From: JBLMYQ01 sp050260055
Lineage (GTDB): Bacteria > Bacillota > Clostridia > Acetivibrionales > UBA4821
Assembly: GCA_050260055.1 (NCBI GenBank)
Contig: JBLNBO010000042.1
Span: 30,546-94,545 of the forward strand
DNA: 64,000 bases
Reading direction: 5' to 3'
Every line of letters begins with the position of its first letter. Positions within the stretch are counted from its first letter, which is position 1. Shown here in pieces: positions 1 through 8,703 of the stretch. The notes under the pieces are model-generated. The model saw only the letters and a program-made list of their open reading frames with translations, was not told where the DNA came from and did not search any database. A program made the position numbers and the translations under genes.

Positions 1-1659
1 AGAGCATATTCTGATACAAATATAGTTATCGAATCCTTTAGCTGCAAGGATAGTGTTTTTTGGAGCCACCTGGATTGGATGGATGGTTCTGAATACTCTA
101 TAAACACCAGATTCCAAGAACAAAGTCTAGTTATTCCTCCTCCAACTCCTAGCCCTCGTATCACATTTTTAGAATTTGTTGGTTCACAATATACTAAAAT
201 AGAAGACGAAAAATGGGAATGCAGTAATATGCCTGTTTCTGCAACCAACGATATTCAATTTAAATATAAGATTGAAAGTAAGGCGGTACCAGTAGCATCA
301 TATAACGGTCAAAATCCTAGAACACCTGACTTTATAGTTGCAATTTACAAGAAAGACCCTTATTCTGATAATTATATAGATCGTAAAGATATGCTTACCT
401 CACCTTCCCCAGTATATGAAGCATCTGCCAGAAGATATCTTGCTCCTAATACTGGTACTAATGGTCGTTCAGCCAGCTGTTCTGAAGTTATCAATGTAGG
501 TACAGGCTATACTGCTTCATTTAATTTGGATACTTCCACTCTCACGCCTGGTAAATATAAGGTGAGTTTGGTTATTAATGACCCAACTAGCCCAACAAAT
601 CATGGAATTGAACTCTATGTTCCCCAGAGGCACCATGCCGAATTTACATTTACTATCGGCAGTGGTTTAAATCTTGCTATTACTGGCATTACTGCTTCAA
701 GCCCAAATCTTTTACCTGGGCAAACATATACCGCAACTGCAAAATATAGTGTATCAGGCTCCTTCCCTGCCGGAGCAAAAGTAACCGGTTTAAGAAAGCT
801 TCCTGCACCAGTGGATACAACAGTAAATAATCAATTTGCTGCCAATTCTACTTCAGGAACCGGGCTGTCACCATCCGCAGTTCCTATGACAGAAGGAAAT
901 AACTATATATTTCAATTCCCTTTTACTGTTCCTGCTAATATTCCTGTCGGTGACAAAATTACCTTAAGGGCCGAAATAATACCTGTAGATAATACTGTTG
1001 TTGAGACCATCCCATATGATTCCAACCCTGCGCTAACTGATAACGTAAAAGAAGTTGAGTTGGAGGTAATTAGTGATAGCGCAGATACAGCTGGCTATTT
1101 GAACGTTGGAATTCTGCCAGCGTCAGAAATGCTTAAATATTTTAAAGATCAGGTCAGAGTAAATTCATATTGGTATCCTATGGGAAACAGCAACTTCACT
1201 GATTGCTCCTGGGATCCTCAAGCTACCAATCCTGTAAACTCTTCCGGCACAGCTTATCTTGGGGAACCAACTGTTAATATAAAAACTCAGAGCGTCAGTG
1301 GAACGACTACCTTATCCGGTGATACAAGCAAGTATCACGCAGGCTCTCCTCCAACCTATGAGTTGTATTGCGCTAATACTGGTAGTAATACACTAGTTGA
1401 ACGCTTTGAAGATACGGATAACGACAAAATCCTTGATAAATATTCTGATGCCGATAGCGATGGTACTCCTGATAAAGATGAAATCATAGAATTAAGCTGT
1501 CAGACAGATTCTCATACCGCCAATCATCAAAACCAATTAGATTTTGGGACCAATCCAAACCATGACCATAATTCACATAGCCATGGCGGTACCAGCTTTG
1601 GAAACTTCAGCGGTCCTGATGAAGGCGGCTGCACTAATATTGGAGAAGATTACCCATAA
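1..1659 (+). CDS. Large extracellular protein with Ca-binding-like and His-rich C-terminus (5' end outside window)
   Basis: The frame is open from base 1, so the gene starts upstream; the first ATG in frame (position 79) has no ribosome site and is not a convincing start. The visible part is rich in Thr, Ser, Asn and Pro with beta-sandwich-like segments, as in surface proteins. Near the C-terminus is an Asp-rich stretch (DTDNDKILDKYSDADSDG, about residues 450-470 counted from the ATG at 79) like thrombospondin type-3 calcium loops, then a His-rich tail (NHDHNSHSHGG) and a lone Cys. It converges with the Cys-rich secreted protein across a shared terminator. Function is unknown; surface location and metal binding are inferred from composition only. 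Confidence 0.75.
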   Translation, partial: RAYSDTNIVIESFSCKDSVFWSHLDWMDGSEYSINTRFQEQSLVIPPPTPSPRITFLEFVGSQYTKIEDEKWECSNMPVSATNDIQFKYKIESKAVPVASYNGQNPRTPDFIVAIYKKDPYSDNYIDRKDMLTSPSPVYEASARRYLAPNTGTNGRSASCSEVINVGTGYTASFNLDTSTLTPGKYKVSLVINDPTSPTNHGIELYVPQRHHAEFTFTIGSGLNLAITGITASSPNLLPGQTYTATAKYSVSGSFPAGAKVTGLRKLPAPVDTTVNNQFAANSTSGTGLSPSAVPMTEGNNYIFQFPFTVPANIPVGDKITLRAEIIPVDNTVVETIPYDSNPALTDNVKEVELEVISDSADTAGYLNVGILPASEMLKYFKDQVRVNSYWYPMGNSNFTDCSWDPQATNPVNSSGTAYLGEPTVNIKTQSVSGTTTLSGDTSKYHAGSPPTYELYCANTGSNTLVERFEDTDNDKILDKYSDADSDGTPDKDEIIELSCQTDSHTANHQNQLDFGTNPNHDHNSHSHGGTSFGNFSGPDEGGCTNIGEDYP

Positions 1660-1690
1660 TCTAGAATTATATCTTTATACTATATAAATA

Positions 1691-1730
1691 AAAAATATCC
1701 CGATTGTTTAACAACAATCGGGATATTTTT
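1691..1730. terminator. Bidirectional intrinsic terminator
   Basis: A perfect 18-bp stem (1691-1708 with 1713-1730) has a 4-nt loop and A/T runs at both ends. It lies between two convergent genes and can serve both strands. Confidence 0.9.
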
Positions 1731-1760
1731 TATTTATAATTATTCAATTTCAAGTATCAG

Positions 1761-3644
1761 TTACCTTTGTTGAGAGCTGTAATCGTTTAGTGCAGTCCAG
1801 TCAAGGTTATAAAAGAATACTGCATCTCCTCCTAATCCACCTTGAGCCTTGCCCTTATTAGTGAAATGATAAATATTATTACCAGCCAATACATTAGGAG
1901 CAGCAGAATCAAGCGTACCTTGAATATCAAAGGCAACTTTTATCAAGCCTTTCTTCTGTAATGTGTTAAGCTTGGCAATCTGTTCCGGTGTAGTATATTG
2001 AGCCGGATTAATATTTGAGGGATAGGCTTTAACATTCGGCGGTAAATAGTATACAAAGCTCCACTTTTTTACCTCTTCATTAGCATTAGTAGAAACTAAT
2101 GTAATTTGCTTCTGAATCGTTTCAGTCCCTGGTATTGTTTTAGTAGGATCATTCCTGTTAATAATAATCGGTGAATACTGTGATCCCCAATATACATAAT
2201 TTGATAAAGGAATATTGTATTTTCTATTATTGACTTCATCATAATATAATTTTATCGACTGCCCATCGCAAGTATAGCTTGGAGTAATTTTTATTGAACT
2301 GAAATAGGCGCCAGCATCCGCTATAGGAGCACCATCAAAATCAGTAGAATCTATTGCGAACTCGAGCATATATCCCAGTGAAATATGTCTGTTATTAGCT
2401 TGCCTGTTGGTCTTATAAGGCATTTCATTAACGCCAAACCCTACTGCTGGCACAGCATTTTTCCAATAGATATCCAGAACCTTATTTATTTTAAAATTAT
2501 TTAATTTAGGCTGTTTGACATTAAAGTTTATATCACTTGGCAAGTTCTCAGCGGGTATACCCGAGCCGGGTGGTATAATTTTTTCTGTATAACTTTTATC
2601 ATTAAAATCCCATGCATTCACTACGCTGATAGTACCACCCTGGGATGTTGAGTTCGGTTGAGGTTCAGAAAACAACCCATAACTTTTAAGTTGAAACTTA
2701 AAAGTCCATTTTACTATATCGCCATTATTTCCACCTGAAGGGGTTACCTTTTCTACTGTACATCCAATATCCCTTATTTCAGAAATACTAGAAGCATTAG
2801 TACTAGTATTAGCAATTTTCATATCAGGATCATCAAAGTTTAAATTATTATCAGCAACACCTACACTTCCAGTATGCCTTATTAAATCTATATTAGCATC
2901 TCCTGCATCTCCACTAATTTTAATTCTTAATTTTTTGGTATATGCACTGGTATAAAACTCTACCGTATTCGCATCATTATAATATGTAGCAGTTGTTGCG
3001 CCTCCAAAATTTCCATTGAATTGTGTAACATAAGGAGAAGTAATATCGTGATATGTCCCATTCGTACTATGAGTAGAGTCGGCGGTAAAATAATTAAATA
3101 TCGGGGTATATATAGAATACTGAATACCTGCATATTGGACTTCATTGCCTTCTTGCACTATTCTGTTATTAAAAACAAAATCATTTGTATAATTCTTATC
3201 AATTACATTTCTATATATATCTAAATTATCCTCATTACTTCTGAAGTTATAAAAATGATATCTTGACTGAGTATTCTCGCTTGCCGTATCACAATGTGCA
3301 ACACATTCGCATTCGCACTCGCATTCACATTCGCATTCGCACTCACATTCACATTCACATTCACAATCACAAACACAGCAATCATCACATCCACATTGAC
3401 AGCAATCATCACATCCGCATTGGCAGCAGCAGTCACTTGTAACAGCCAATAACATTGAGTCATCCTCAGTCAGTGCCAATTCATCATTTCCTCCCATATT
3501 ATCATCAAAATCAAAACCTGTAGGAAATGAAGTATTTAATAATTCTGTTTGCTCCTCACATTTCTGTTCCTGTGCAAATGCAGATAAGGGTGAATGTAGT
3601 CTCGTCATAAGAAATATTAAAAGTAGAACCTTATTCCCTTTCAT
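1761..3644 (-). CDS. Secreted protein with dense Cys/Asp/Glu region, DC(EC)10
   Basis: 627 residues. The N-terminus (MKGNKVLLLIFLM..., to about residue 25, AFAQ) looks like a signal peptide. Residues 71-118 hold 24 Cys: two tandem DCCQCGCD-like units, then CCVCDC, then ten consecutive Glu-Cys dipeptides, then VAHC. The other roughly 500 residues have only three Cys and look like a beta-rich surface domain with many Asn, Tyr and Thr. The Cys region is preceded by an acidic, leader-like stretch (ELALTEDDSMLLAVTS). The gene is the last of a minus-strand run behind five radical SAM/SPASM-type genes, 109 bp from the nearest. A GAGGGG ribosome site precedes the ATG. EC repeats resemble phytochelatin-type metal ligands, while Cys next to Asp/Glu also resembles substrates of thioether-forming radical SAM enzymes. 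Neither role is shown by the sequence; I do not recognise the family. Confidence 0.85.
   Translation of the reverse strand: MKGNKVLLLIFLMTRLHSPLSAFAQEQKCEEQTELLNTSFPTGFDFDDNMGGNDELALTEDDSMLLAVTSDCCCQCGCDDCCQCGCDDCCVCDCECECECECECECECECECECVAHCDTASENTQSRYHFYNFRSNEDNLDIYRNVIDKNYTNDFVFNNRIVQEGNEVQYAGIQYSIYTPIFNYFTADSTHSTNGTYHDITSPYVTQFNGNFGGATTATYYNDANTVEFYTSAYTKKLRIKISGDAGDANIDLIRHTGSVGVADNNLNFDDPDMKIANTSTNASSISEIRDIGCTVEKVTPSGGNNGDIVKWTFKFQLKSYGLFSEPQPNSTSQGGTISVVNAWDFNDKSYTEKIIPPGSGIPAENLPSDINFNVKQPKLNNFKINKVLDIYWKNAVPAVGFGVNEMPYKTNRQANNRHISLGYMLEFAIDSTDFDGAPIADAGAYFSSIKITPSYTCDGQSIKLYYDEVNNRKYNIPLSNYVYWGSQYSPIIINRNDPTKTIPGTETIQKQITLVSTNANEEVKKWSFVYYLPPNVKAYPSNINPAQYTTPEQIAKLNTLQKKGLIKVAFDIQGTLDSAAPNVLAGNNIYHFTNKGKAQGGLGGDAVFFYNLDWTALNDYSSQQR
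3303..3368 (-). repeat. Hexamer tandem repeat encoding (Glu-Cys)10 plus Asp-Cys
   Basis: Eleven hexamers of the form RCAYTC/ACAATC on the plus strand encode Glu-Cys units and one Asp-Cys on the minus strand. Both Glu codons and both Cys codons are mixed, so the dipeptide is kept although the DNA units have drifted. That argues for selection on the protein rather than recent slippage alone. Confidence 0.9.
3377..3424 (-). repeat. 24-bp tandem duplication encoding the DCCQCGCD-type unit
   Basis: Two adjacent 24-bp units (3377-3400 and 3401-3424) differ at two bases and encode the repeated Cys-rich octapeptide just N-terminal to the EC tract. Confidence 0.85.
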
Positions 3645-3753
3645 TCAAATCCCCCTCGTATAAAAATATATCAAAAATATTATAATACTCTAAATTTATT
3701 ATAACGCAAAATCTGCCAACAGTAAATAAATTATCAAATTGCTTTGGCAATAA

Positions 3754-4932
3754 TTAGTTTAAAGCCTCAATAAATGTAAGTTCATTGCATTTATTATGTT
3801 GAAATTTGTCATAGAGCTTATCAAACTTCTTTTTTGTTTCAATTAGAAAATTCCATTTTGCTTTATACATTGAACACACTAATGGATTACACTTTAATAC
3901 GTCATTACATTGTTCATAATTTGACGCTAAACATATTTTACATATTGTAGCACAATCACCACAACTATTATTACCTGCATGCATATTGCTTCTATAAGCA
4001 TCAAAAAAGGTCTTTCTACTCTCATTATCAATAATGCCATCATATACATTTCCGAGTTTGAAGCTTCGATTGTAAAAATAGGTCCTATGGCAAGGATATA
4101 TATCTCCATTTGCGGTAACTGAGCAAAATTTCTTACCTGCTTCACAAGTTTTTGGAGGAACATTAAAAGATTTTATTTTAATTAAATTCGCATCTTCATA
4201 AGGCTTTAACGAACCTGTAGATATGCATTCTTTATATACATAATCAGCAATTAGTGATAATTGTTCTATATAAATTGAAACATCGTTTTCATTCCAAGCT
4301 TCTTCATTGGATAACATGAATTCAGACCTTTTTACTCCAAGCTGTTTAAAGTATTTATAACTTGAAAAAAACTTAGAAATGTTATCCTTTGTAATTACTG
4401 AATGTGTATGAAAAGAAGAAGCATTTATTTTATTTTCTTCTAAAAACGTTTTTAGTTTTAAAATATTTTTTACAACCATCTCTGAAGTTAGTTTACCATT
4501 TGCAGTTATTCTATTTTTATCCTGAACCTCTGGAATCCCATCAATTGAAATTTGAATGTTGACACTTTTAGTAGTTTTATACCAATCTAAAATAAACTCT
4601 TCGAATTTCTTATTATATATTGTACCATTCGTAATAATTGAAAAAAACAGCCCCATATTGCATTGTTTTGCTCTATCTACAACATAATTGAAAAATTTTA
4701 TCATTACATCAAGATTAAGAAGCGGTTCTCCTCCAAAGAAAGTTAACCTAAGCTTCTTCACACCGTTTTTTAACGCATTCTCAATCAAAAATTCAGCTGT
4801 CTTTTTTGCAGTCTCAAAAGACATATAGCTTTCAGTACATCTATTACCATTTTCGTAACAGTACTTGCATCGCAAATTACAATCTTCAGTAAGAATTAAA
4901 TAACATGATGAGAATGGTGAATTTTCAATCAT
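3754..4932 (-). CDS. Radical SAM/SPASM protein, peptide-maturase-like (copy 1)
   Basis: 392 residues. The radical SAM cluster motif CNLRCKYCY lies at residues 18-26 (Cys 18, 22, 25) and the SAM-contacting GGEP at 67-70. A C-terminal SPASM-type Cys region begins near residue 265 (CEAGKKFC, then IYPCHR, CGDC, CKIC, CNPLVC) and should bind auxiliary [4Fe-4S] clusters. This layout is known from anaerobic sulfatase-maturing enzymes and RiPP thioether-forming maturases, which modify Cys or Ser in peptides in the cytoplasm. The start is 1 bp beyond the end of the degenerate paralogue upstream, suggesting translational coupling. It is one of four near-collinear intact paralogues next to a Cys-rich secreted protein, a plausible but unproven substrate. 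Confidence 0.9.
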   Translation of the reverse strand: MIENSPFSSCYLILTEDCNLRCKYCYENGNRCTESYMSFETAKKTAEFLIENALKNGVKKLRLTFFGGEPLLNLDVMIKFFNYVVDRAKQCNMGLFFSIITNGTIYNKKFEEFILDWYKTTKSVNIQISIDGIPEVQDKNRITANGKLTSEMVVKNILKLKTFLEENKINASSFHTHSVITKDNISKFFSSYKYFKQLGVKRSEFMLSNEEAWNENDVSIYIEQLSLIADYVYKECISTGSLKPYEDANLIKIKSFNVPPKTCEAGKKFCSVTANGDIYPCHRTYFYNRSFKLGNVYDGIIDNESRKTFFDAYRSNMHAGNNSCGDCATICKICLASNYEQCNDVLKCNPLVCSMYKAKWNFLIETKKKFDKLYDKFQHNKCNELTFIEALN

Positions 4933-4933
4933 T

Positions 4934-6019
4934 TTAAGAACTCCTTTTTGAGGGTAATTGATAATTTTTCTTTAGCAAATCATATAATTTATTTTGAAAT
5001 ACACAAAACTCCTCAGGTATTTCACTAAAATCTCCATATATAAAATAATTCGTTGCAAAGCAGACATAACATCTGTTTCTAATTTCCGGTTTACACTCTC
5101 TGCATTTTTTAGGAAATATATTATAATTATTTTTTTCTTGAATAAATTCTCTTTTTTCAGCATCTACCCCTTTTTCAACATCGCCCATAATGAATAAATC
5201 GTCATCGCAAAAAGCATTGCGGCACTTGTGGCAGGGATATATTTTCCCACTAGGAGCCGCTGAAAAACCGCAGATTCCAGCCCCGCAGCAGCTATTTATT
5301 TCATAGGGATTTGTAACTGCACAGATTTGTTCCGTATTTGTAACAGAAAAATTCCGGCTGTGTTCGACAGTATGCTTTTGAAGCTTGACTATGTCTTGGG
5401 TTAGATACTCAATATCCTCACTTTCCCAATAATCACTATGGTCAAAAATGCTGTAGTTGTAAAACCCCGAATAGTCATAAAGAAAAAGAAGAACCTTTGC
5501 AAAATATTTGACACTTCTTTTCTTAATAATTGATGTTAGATTCATTTTCACACCATATTTTACACTTAGAGCAACCAAATACTTCAATTCATTATAAATA
5601 GGGTTATTTCTATCGTTATATTTAATATCTGAATCTATATCGTACCCATAGGTCTGGATACTGATATGGAGCTTTGGTCCCAAAGTTTTAAAGAATTCCA
5701 TCTTTTTCTCATCAATATCTGTTTGATGAATGGATATGGAGTATATAGGGGTATTACCTTTATAATTTTTAAATCTGTCAAATGATTCCGTATATTCAAT
5801 AACTTTTTTTATTACATCAAAATTTTCAAGTCCTTTTTTCATAACAAAAGATATCGTTGCTTTAATAACTTCTTCTGTTAATTGATTTAGAAACAAATCT
5901 ACAGCTTTTCGGGCTGTATCCCAGCTCATTATCTCAGCACTATCTATCTCTTCAGAAACAACCAAAGTCAAATCCCAAAACGGTTTTGTATTCATTATTA
6001 TCTGATTATCACTATTCAT
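4934..6019 (-). CDS. Degenerate radical-SAM-like SPASM protein lacking the CX3CX2C motif
   Basis: 361 residues. It aligns along its length with its four neighbours (WDTARKAVDLF against their FDTAKKAADL; FDVIKKVIEY against LDVMIKFFHY). Where they have TEDCNLRCKYCYE it reads VSEEIDSAE with no Cys, and GGEP has become MKKGLEN. It therefore lost both the cluster ligands and the SAM-contact motif. The C-terminal SPASM part stays Cys-rich (CCGAGICG, IYPCHKC, CRECKPEIRNRCYVC). A GGGGGG ribosome site precedes the ATG and the frame is intact, so it is not an obvious pseudogene. A partner, scaffold or substrate-delivery subunit for the active copies is an inference. Confidence 0.85.
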   Translation of the reverse strand: MNSDNQIIMNTKPFWDLTLVVSEEIDSAEIMSWDTARKAVDLFLNQLTEEVIKATISFVMKKGLENFDVIKKVIEYTESFDRFKNYKGNTPIYSISIHQTDIDEKKMEFFKTLGPKLHISIQTYGYDIDSDIKYNDRNNPIYNELKYLVALSVKYGVKMNLTSIIKKRSVKYFAKVLLFLYDYSGFYNYSIFDHSDYWESEDIEYLTQDIVKLQKHTVEHSRNFSVTNTEQICAVTNPYEINSCCGAGICGFSAAPSGKIYPCHKCRNAFCDDDLFIMGDVEKGVDAEKREFIQEKNNYNIFPKKCRECKPEIRNRCYVCFATNYFIYGDFSEIPEEFCVFQNKLYDLLKKNYQLPSKRSS

Positions 6020-6136
6020 ATGAGTCCCCCTATAATCATCAAAGAAATTATTGACTTCAATAAGTATATGTCAAAATATCTTATCATTCAAGATATTTAG
6101 GTATCCATTTTACAATAAGTCCTATATTAAAACCAA

Positions 6137-7312
6137 TTATAAATTTCTAGTATTGAAAAAAGTCATTTCATTGCATTTTTTATAATCAAGTTTGTAAGTA
6201 AGCTTATTAAATTTCTTTTTTGTTTCAATCACGAAATTTGATTTTGCCTTATACATTGAACAAACTAAAGGATTACACTTTAGAAAATCATTATATTTCT
6301 CATAATTGTAAATCTTACATATCTTACATACAGAATTATCACATTTACCGCAACTAATATTACCAACATGCATATTATCTCTAAAGGAATCAAAGAAAAG
6401 CTTTCTTTTATTATTATCTATAAATCCATTATGTACATTTCCGAGTATTAAATTGCGGCTTGAAAAATATGCTCTTGTGCAAGGATATATATCGCCATTC
6501 GGTGCAATTGCACATAATAATTTTCCTGCTTCGCAAGTTTTTTTACCTATTTCGCCAAAAAGTGTACCCATATTTCTATAAGGATCTAAAAGTGCTGACA
6601 TAATACATTCATTGTATACATAATCTGAAATGAGAGATAATTGTTCAGTATAAGTAGAAATATCATTTTCATTCCAATCTTCCTCATGTGAAATCTCAAA
6701 TCGAGTCTCATTTATGCCAAGCTCTTTTAAGTATTTATAGCTTGAAAAAAGATTAGATACAGTATCTTTTGTAACCACTGAATGGGTACGTAAAGAAGAA
6801 AACTTTATCTGATTTTTTTCAAAAAACTTTTTAAGCTTTAATATGTTTTCGAGAATAATTCCTGAAGTTGGCTTACCATTTACAGTTGCTCTGTTTTTAT
6901 CTTGTACCTCAGGAATCCCATCAATTGAAATAATAATGCTAACTTGTTTTGTCGCTTTATACCATTCTAAAATAAACTCTTCAAACTCTTTATTATATAT
7001 CGTACCATTTGTAGTAATTGAAAAATTTAATTTAATGTTATTCTCCTTTGCTTTATCTCTAACATAATGGAAAAACTTTATCATTACATCAAGATTAAGG
7101 AGTGGCTCTCCCCCAAAAAAAATCCAACTAAGCTTTTTCATGCCAAATTTTAAAGCATTGTCAAAGGATAGATCTGCAGCCTTTTTGGCTGTATCAAAAG
7201 ACATGTAGTTATTACTGCATCTATTTGTACTTTCATAACAATACTTACATCTTAGATTACAATCTTCAGTCAAGATTAGATAGCATGAAGAAAATGGAAT
7301 GACTTTATTCAT
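6137..7312 (-). CDS. Radical SAM/SPASM protein, peptide-maturase-like (copy 2)
   Basis: 391 residues, intact: CNLRCKYCY near residues 18-26, FFGGEPLLN near 65-73, and SPASM Cys motifs CEAGKLLC, IYPCTR, CGKC, CKIC and CNPLVC. It shares the conserved ISIDGIPEVQDKNR segment and the C-terminal block CSMYKAK with the other copies. It is separated from copy 3 by only 26 bp and from the degenerate copy by 117 bp, so co-transcription is likely. Its substrate is unknown; the nearest candidate is the EC-repeat protein at the end of the run. Confidence 0.9.
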   Translation of the reverse strand: MNKVIPFSSCYLILTEDCNLRCKYCYESTNRCSNNYMSFDTAKKAADLSFDNALKFGMKKLSWIFFGGEPLLNLDVMIKFFHYVRDKAKENNIKLNFSITTNGTIYNKEFEEFILEWYKATKQVSIIISIDGIPEVQDKNRATVNGKPTSGIILENILKLKKFFEKNQIKFSSLRTHSVVTKDTVSNLFSSYKYLKELGINETRFEISHEEDWNENDISTYTEQLSLISDYVYNECIMSALLDPYRNMGTLFGEIGKKTCEAGKLLCAIAPNGDIYPCTRAYFSSRNLILGNVHNGFIDNNKRKLFFDSFRDNMHVGNISCGKCDNSVCKICKIYNYEKYNDFLKCNPLVCSMYKAKSNFVIETKKKFNKLTYKLDYKKCNEMTFFNTRNL

Positions 7313-7338
7313 ATCCTAACTCCTAATAAAATACTATT

Positions 7339-8523
7339 TTAATTCATAGATTCGAAAAATGTTACTTCATTACATTTATTGTAATTAAAAATATAAGAAA
7401 GCTTTTCAAATTTCTTTCTAATTTCAGTTATGAACTTCCATTTTGCTTTGTACATTGAGCATACTAACGAATTACATTTTAATATATCACCATATTTTTC
7501 ATAATTATATGCCATACAAACTATACAAGCCGCATTATCACATTTACCACAGCTGATATTATCTACATGCATATCCCTTCGATAAACATTAAAAAAGGCA
7601 TCTCCACTCTTATTATCACTAATGCCATTAAATACATTTCCTAGCTTAAAATTATTATTTGAAAAATATATTCTGTGGCAAGGATATACATCTCCATTTG
7701 GAGCAATTGCACATAACGTTTTCCCTGCTTCGCAAATAATTTTACTAATTTCCTGCTCTTTTATGGATATTATGTTTCTTGCTTCCTCATAAGGTTTCAA
7801 TGAGTTTGCTAATATGCATTCATTGTAAACATAATCCGAAATTAGCGATAATTGTTCAATATAAATTGGAATATCATTTTCATTCCAATCTTCTTCATTT
7901 GAAAGCTTAAATCCAGGTCTGCTTATGCCAAGCTGCTTAAAATATTTATAGCTCAAAAAATGGCTAGACATTGTATCCTTGGTAATTACTGAATGTGTTT
8001 GCAAAGAAGTACTCTGTATTTTGTTTTTCTCAAAAAGCTTTTTTAGTTTTAATATGTTTTCTAGGATAATTCCTGAAATTGGTTTGCCATCTATATTTAC
8101 TCTGCTTTTATCCTGAACCTCCGGAATCCCATCAGTAGAAATTTGGATATTGACATTCTTTGTAGCTTTATACCAATCTAAAATGAACTCTTCGAACTCT
8201 TTATTATATATAGTACCATTTGTAATAATTGAAAAAAATAAACTAATATTGTACTGTTTTGCTTTATCTACAGCATAATGAAATGATTTTATCATTACGT
8301 CAAGATTGAGAAGTGGCTCTCCTCCAAAGAAAGTCAATCTAATCCTTTCAATACCCTGCTTAAATGCATTATCCAATACAAAATCCATAGCTTTTTTTGC
8401 AGTATCCAAAGACATATAATTATTTTTGCATCTATTAGCATTTTCATAGCAGTACTTGCACTTCATATTGCAATCTTCAGTAAGAATTAAATAACATGAA
8501 GTAAATGCAGAGGGTTCAATCAC
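7339..8523 (-). CDS. Radical SAM/SPASM protein, peptide-maturase-like (copy 3)
   Basis: 394 residues. The motif is CNMKCKYCY (residues 18-26), with FFGGEPLLN and SPASM motifs CEAGKTLC, VYPCHR, CGKC, CIVC and CNSLVC. The C-terminal half of the SPASM region keeps the spacing of copies 1, 2 and 4. Sequence divergence among the four is moderate and runs through the whole chain, which points to an older tandem amplification, with each copy perhaps specialised for a site or substrate. Confidence 0.9.
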   Translation of the reverse strand: MIEPSAFTSCYLILTEDCNMKCKYCYENANRCKNNYMSLDTAKKAMDFVLDNAFKQGIERIRLTFFGGEPLLNLDVMIKSFHYAVDKAKQYNISLFFSIITNGTIYNKEFEEFILDWYKATKNVNIQISTDGIPEVQDKSRVNIDGKPISGIILENILKLKKLFEKNKIQSTSLQTHSVITKDTMSSHFLSYKYFKQLGISRPGFKLSNEEDWNENDIPIYIEQLSLISDYVYNECILANSLKPYEEARNIISIKEQEISKIICEAGKTLCAIAPNGDVYPCHRIYFSNNNFKLGNVFNGISDNKSGDAFFNVYRRDMHVDNISCGKCDNAACIVCMAYNYEKYGDILKCNSLVCSMYKAKWKFITEIRKKFEKLSYIFNYNKCNEVTFFESMN

Positions 8524-8703
8524 AACAGTACTCCTTATTTTTTTGCATAATATAATTTTATTTACATCTCTTAAAAATATTATCTTAGATGAATTATATC
8601 AAAGTTATAGAACAACTATTTTACATAATTATATGCTAAAATATCTTATTCTTCAATAATCCTTTTTTTACTATGGAAGAACTTGAAAAGTTTAGAACAT
8701 TCC

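Noticed and set aside
3303..3368. Hexamer tract as CRISPR or pure microsatellite noise
   Set aside because: No spacers, and mixed synonymous codons keep the Glu-Cys pattern; it lies inside a long intact gene.
3221..3463. Open frame (80 codons) antiphase to the EC repeat
   Set aside because: It arises because the hexamer repeat stays open in several frames; no ribosome site, and the other frame has signal peptide and neighbours that fit.
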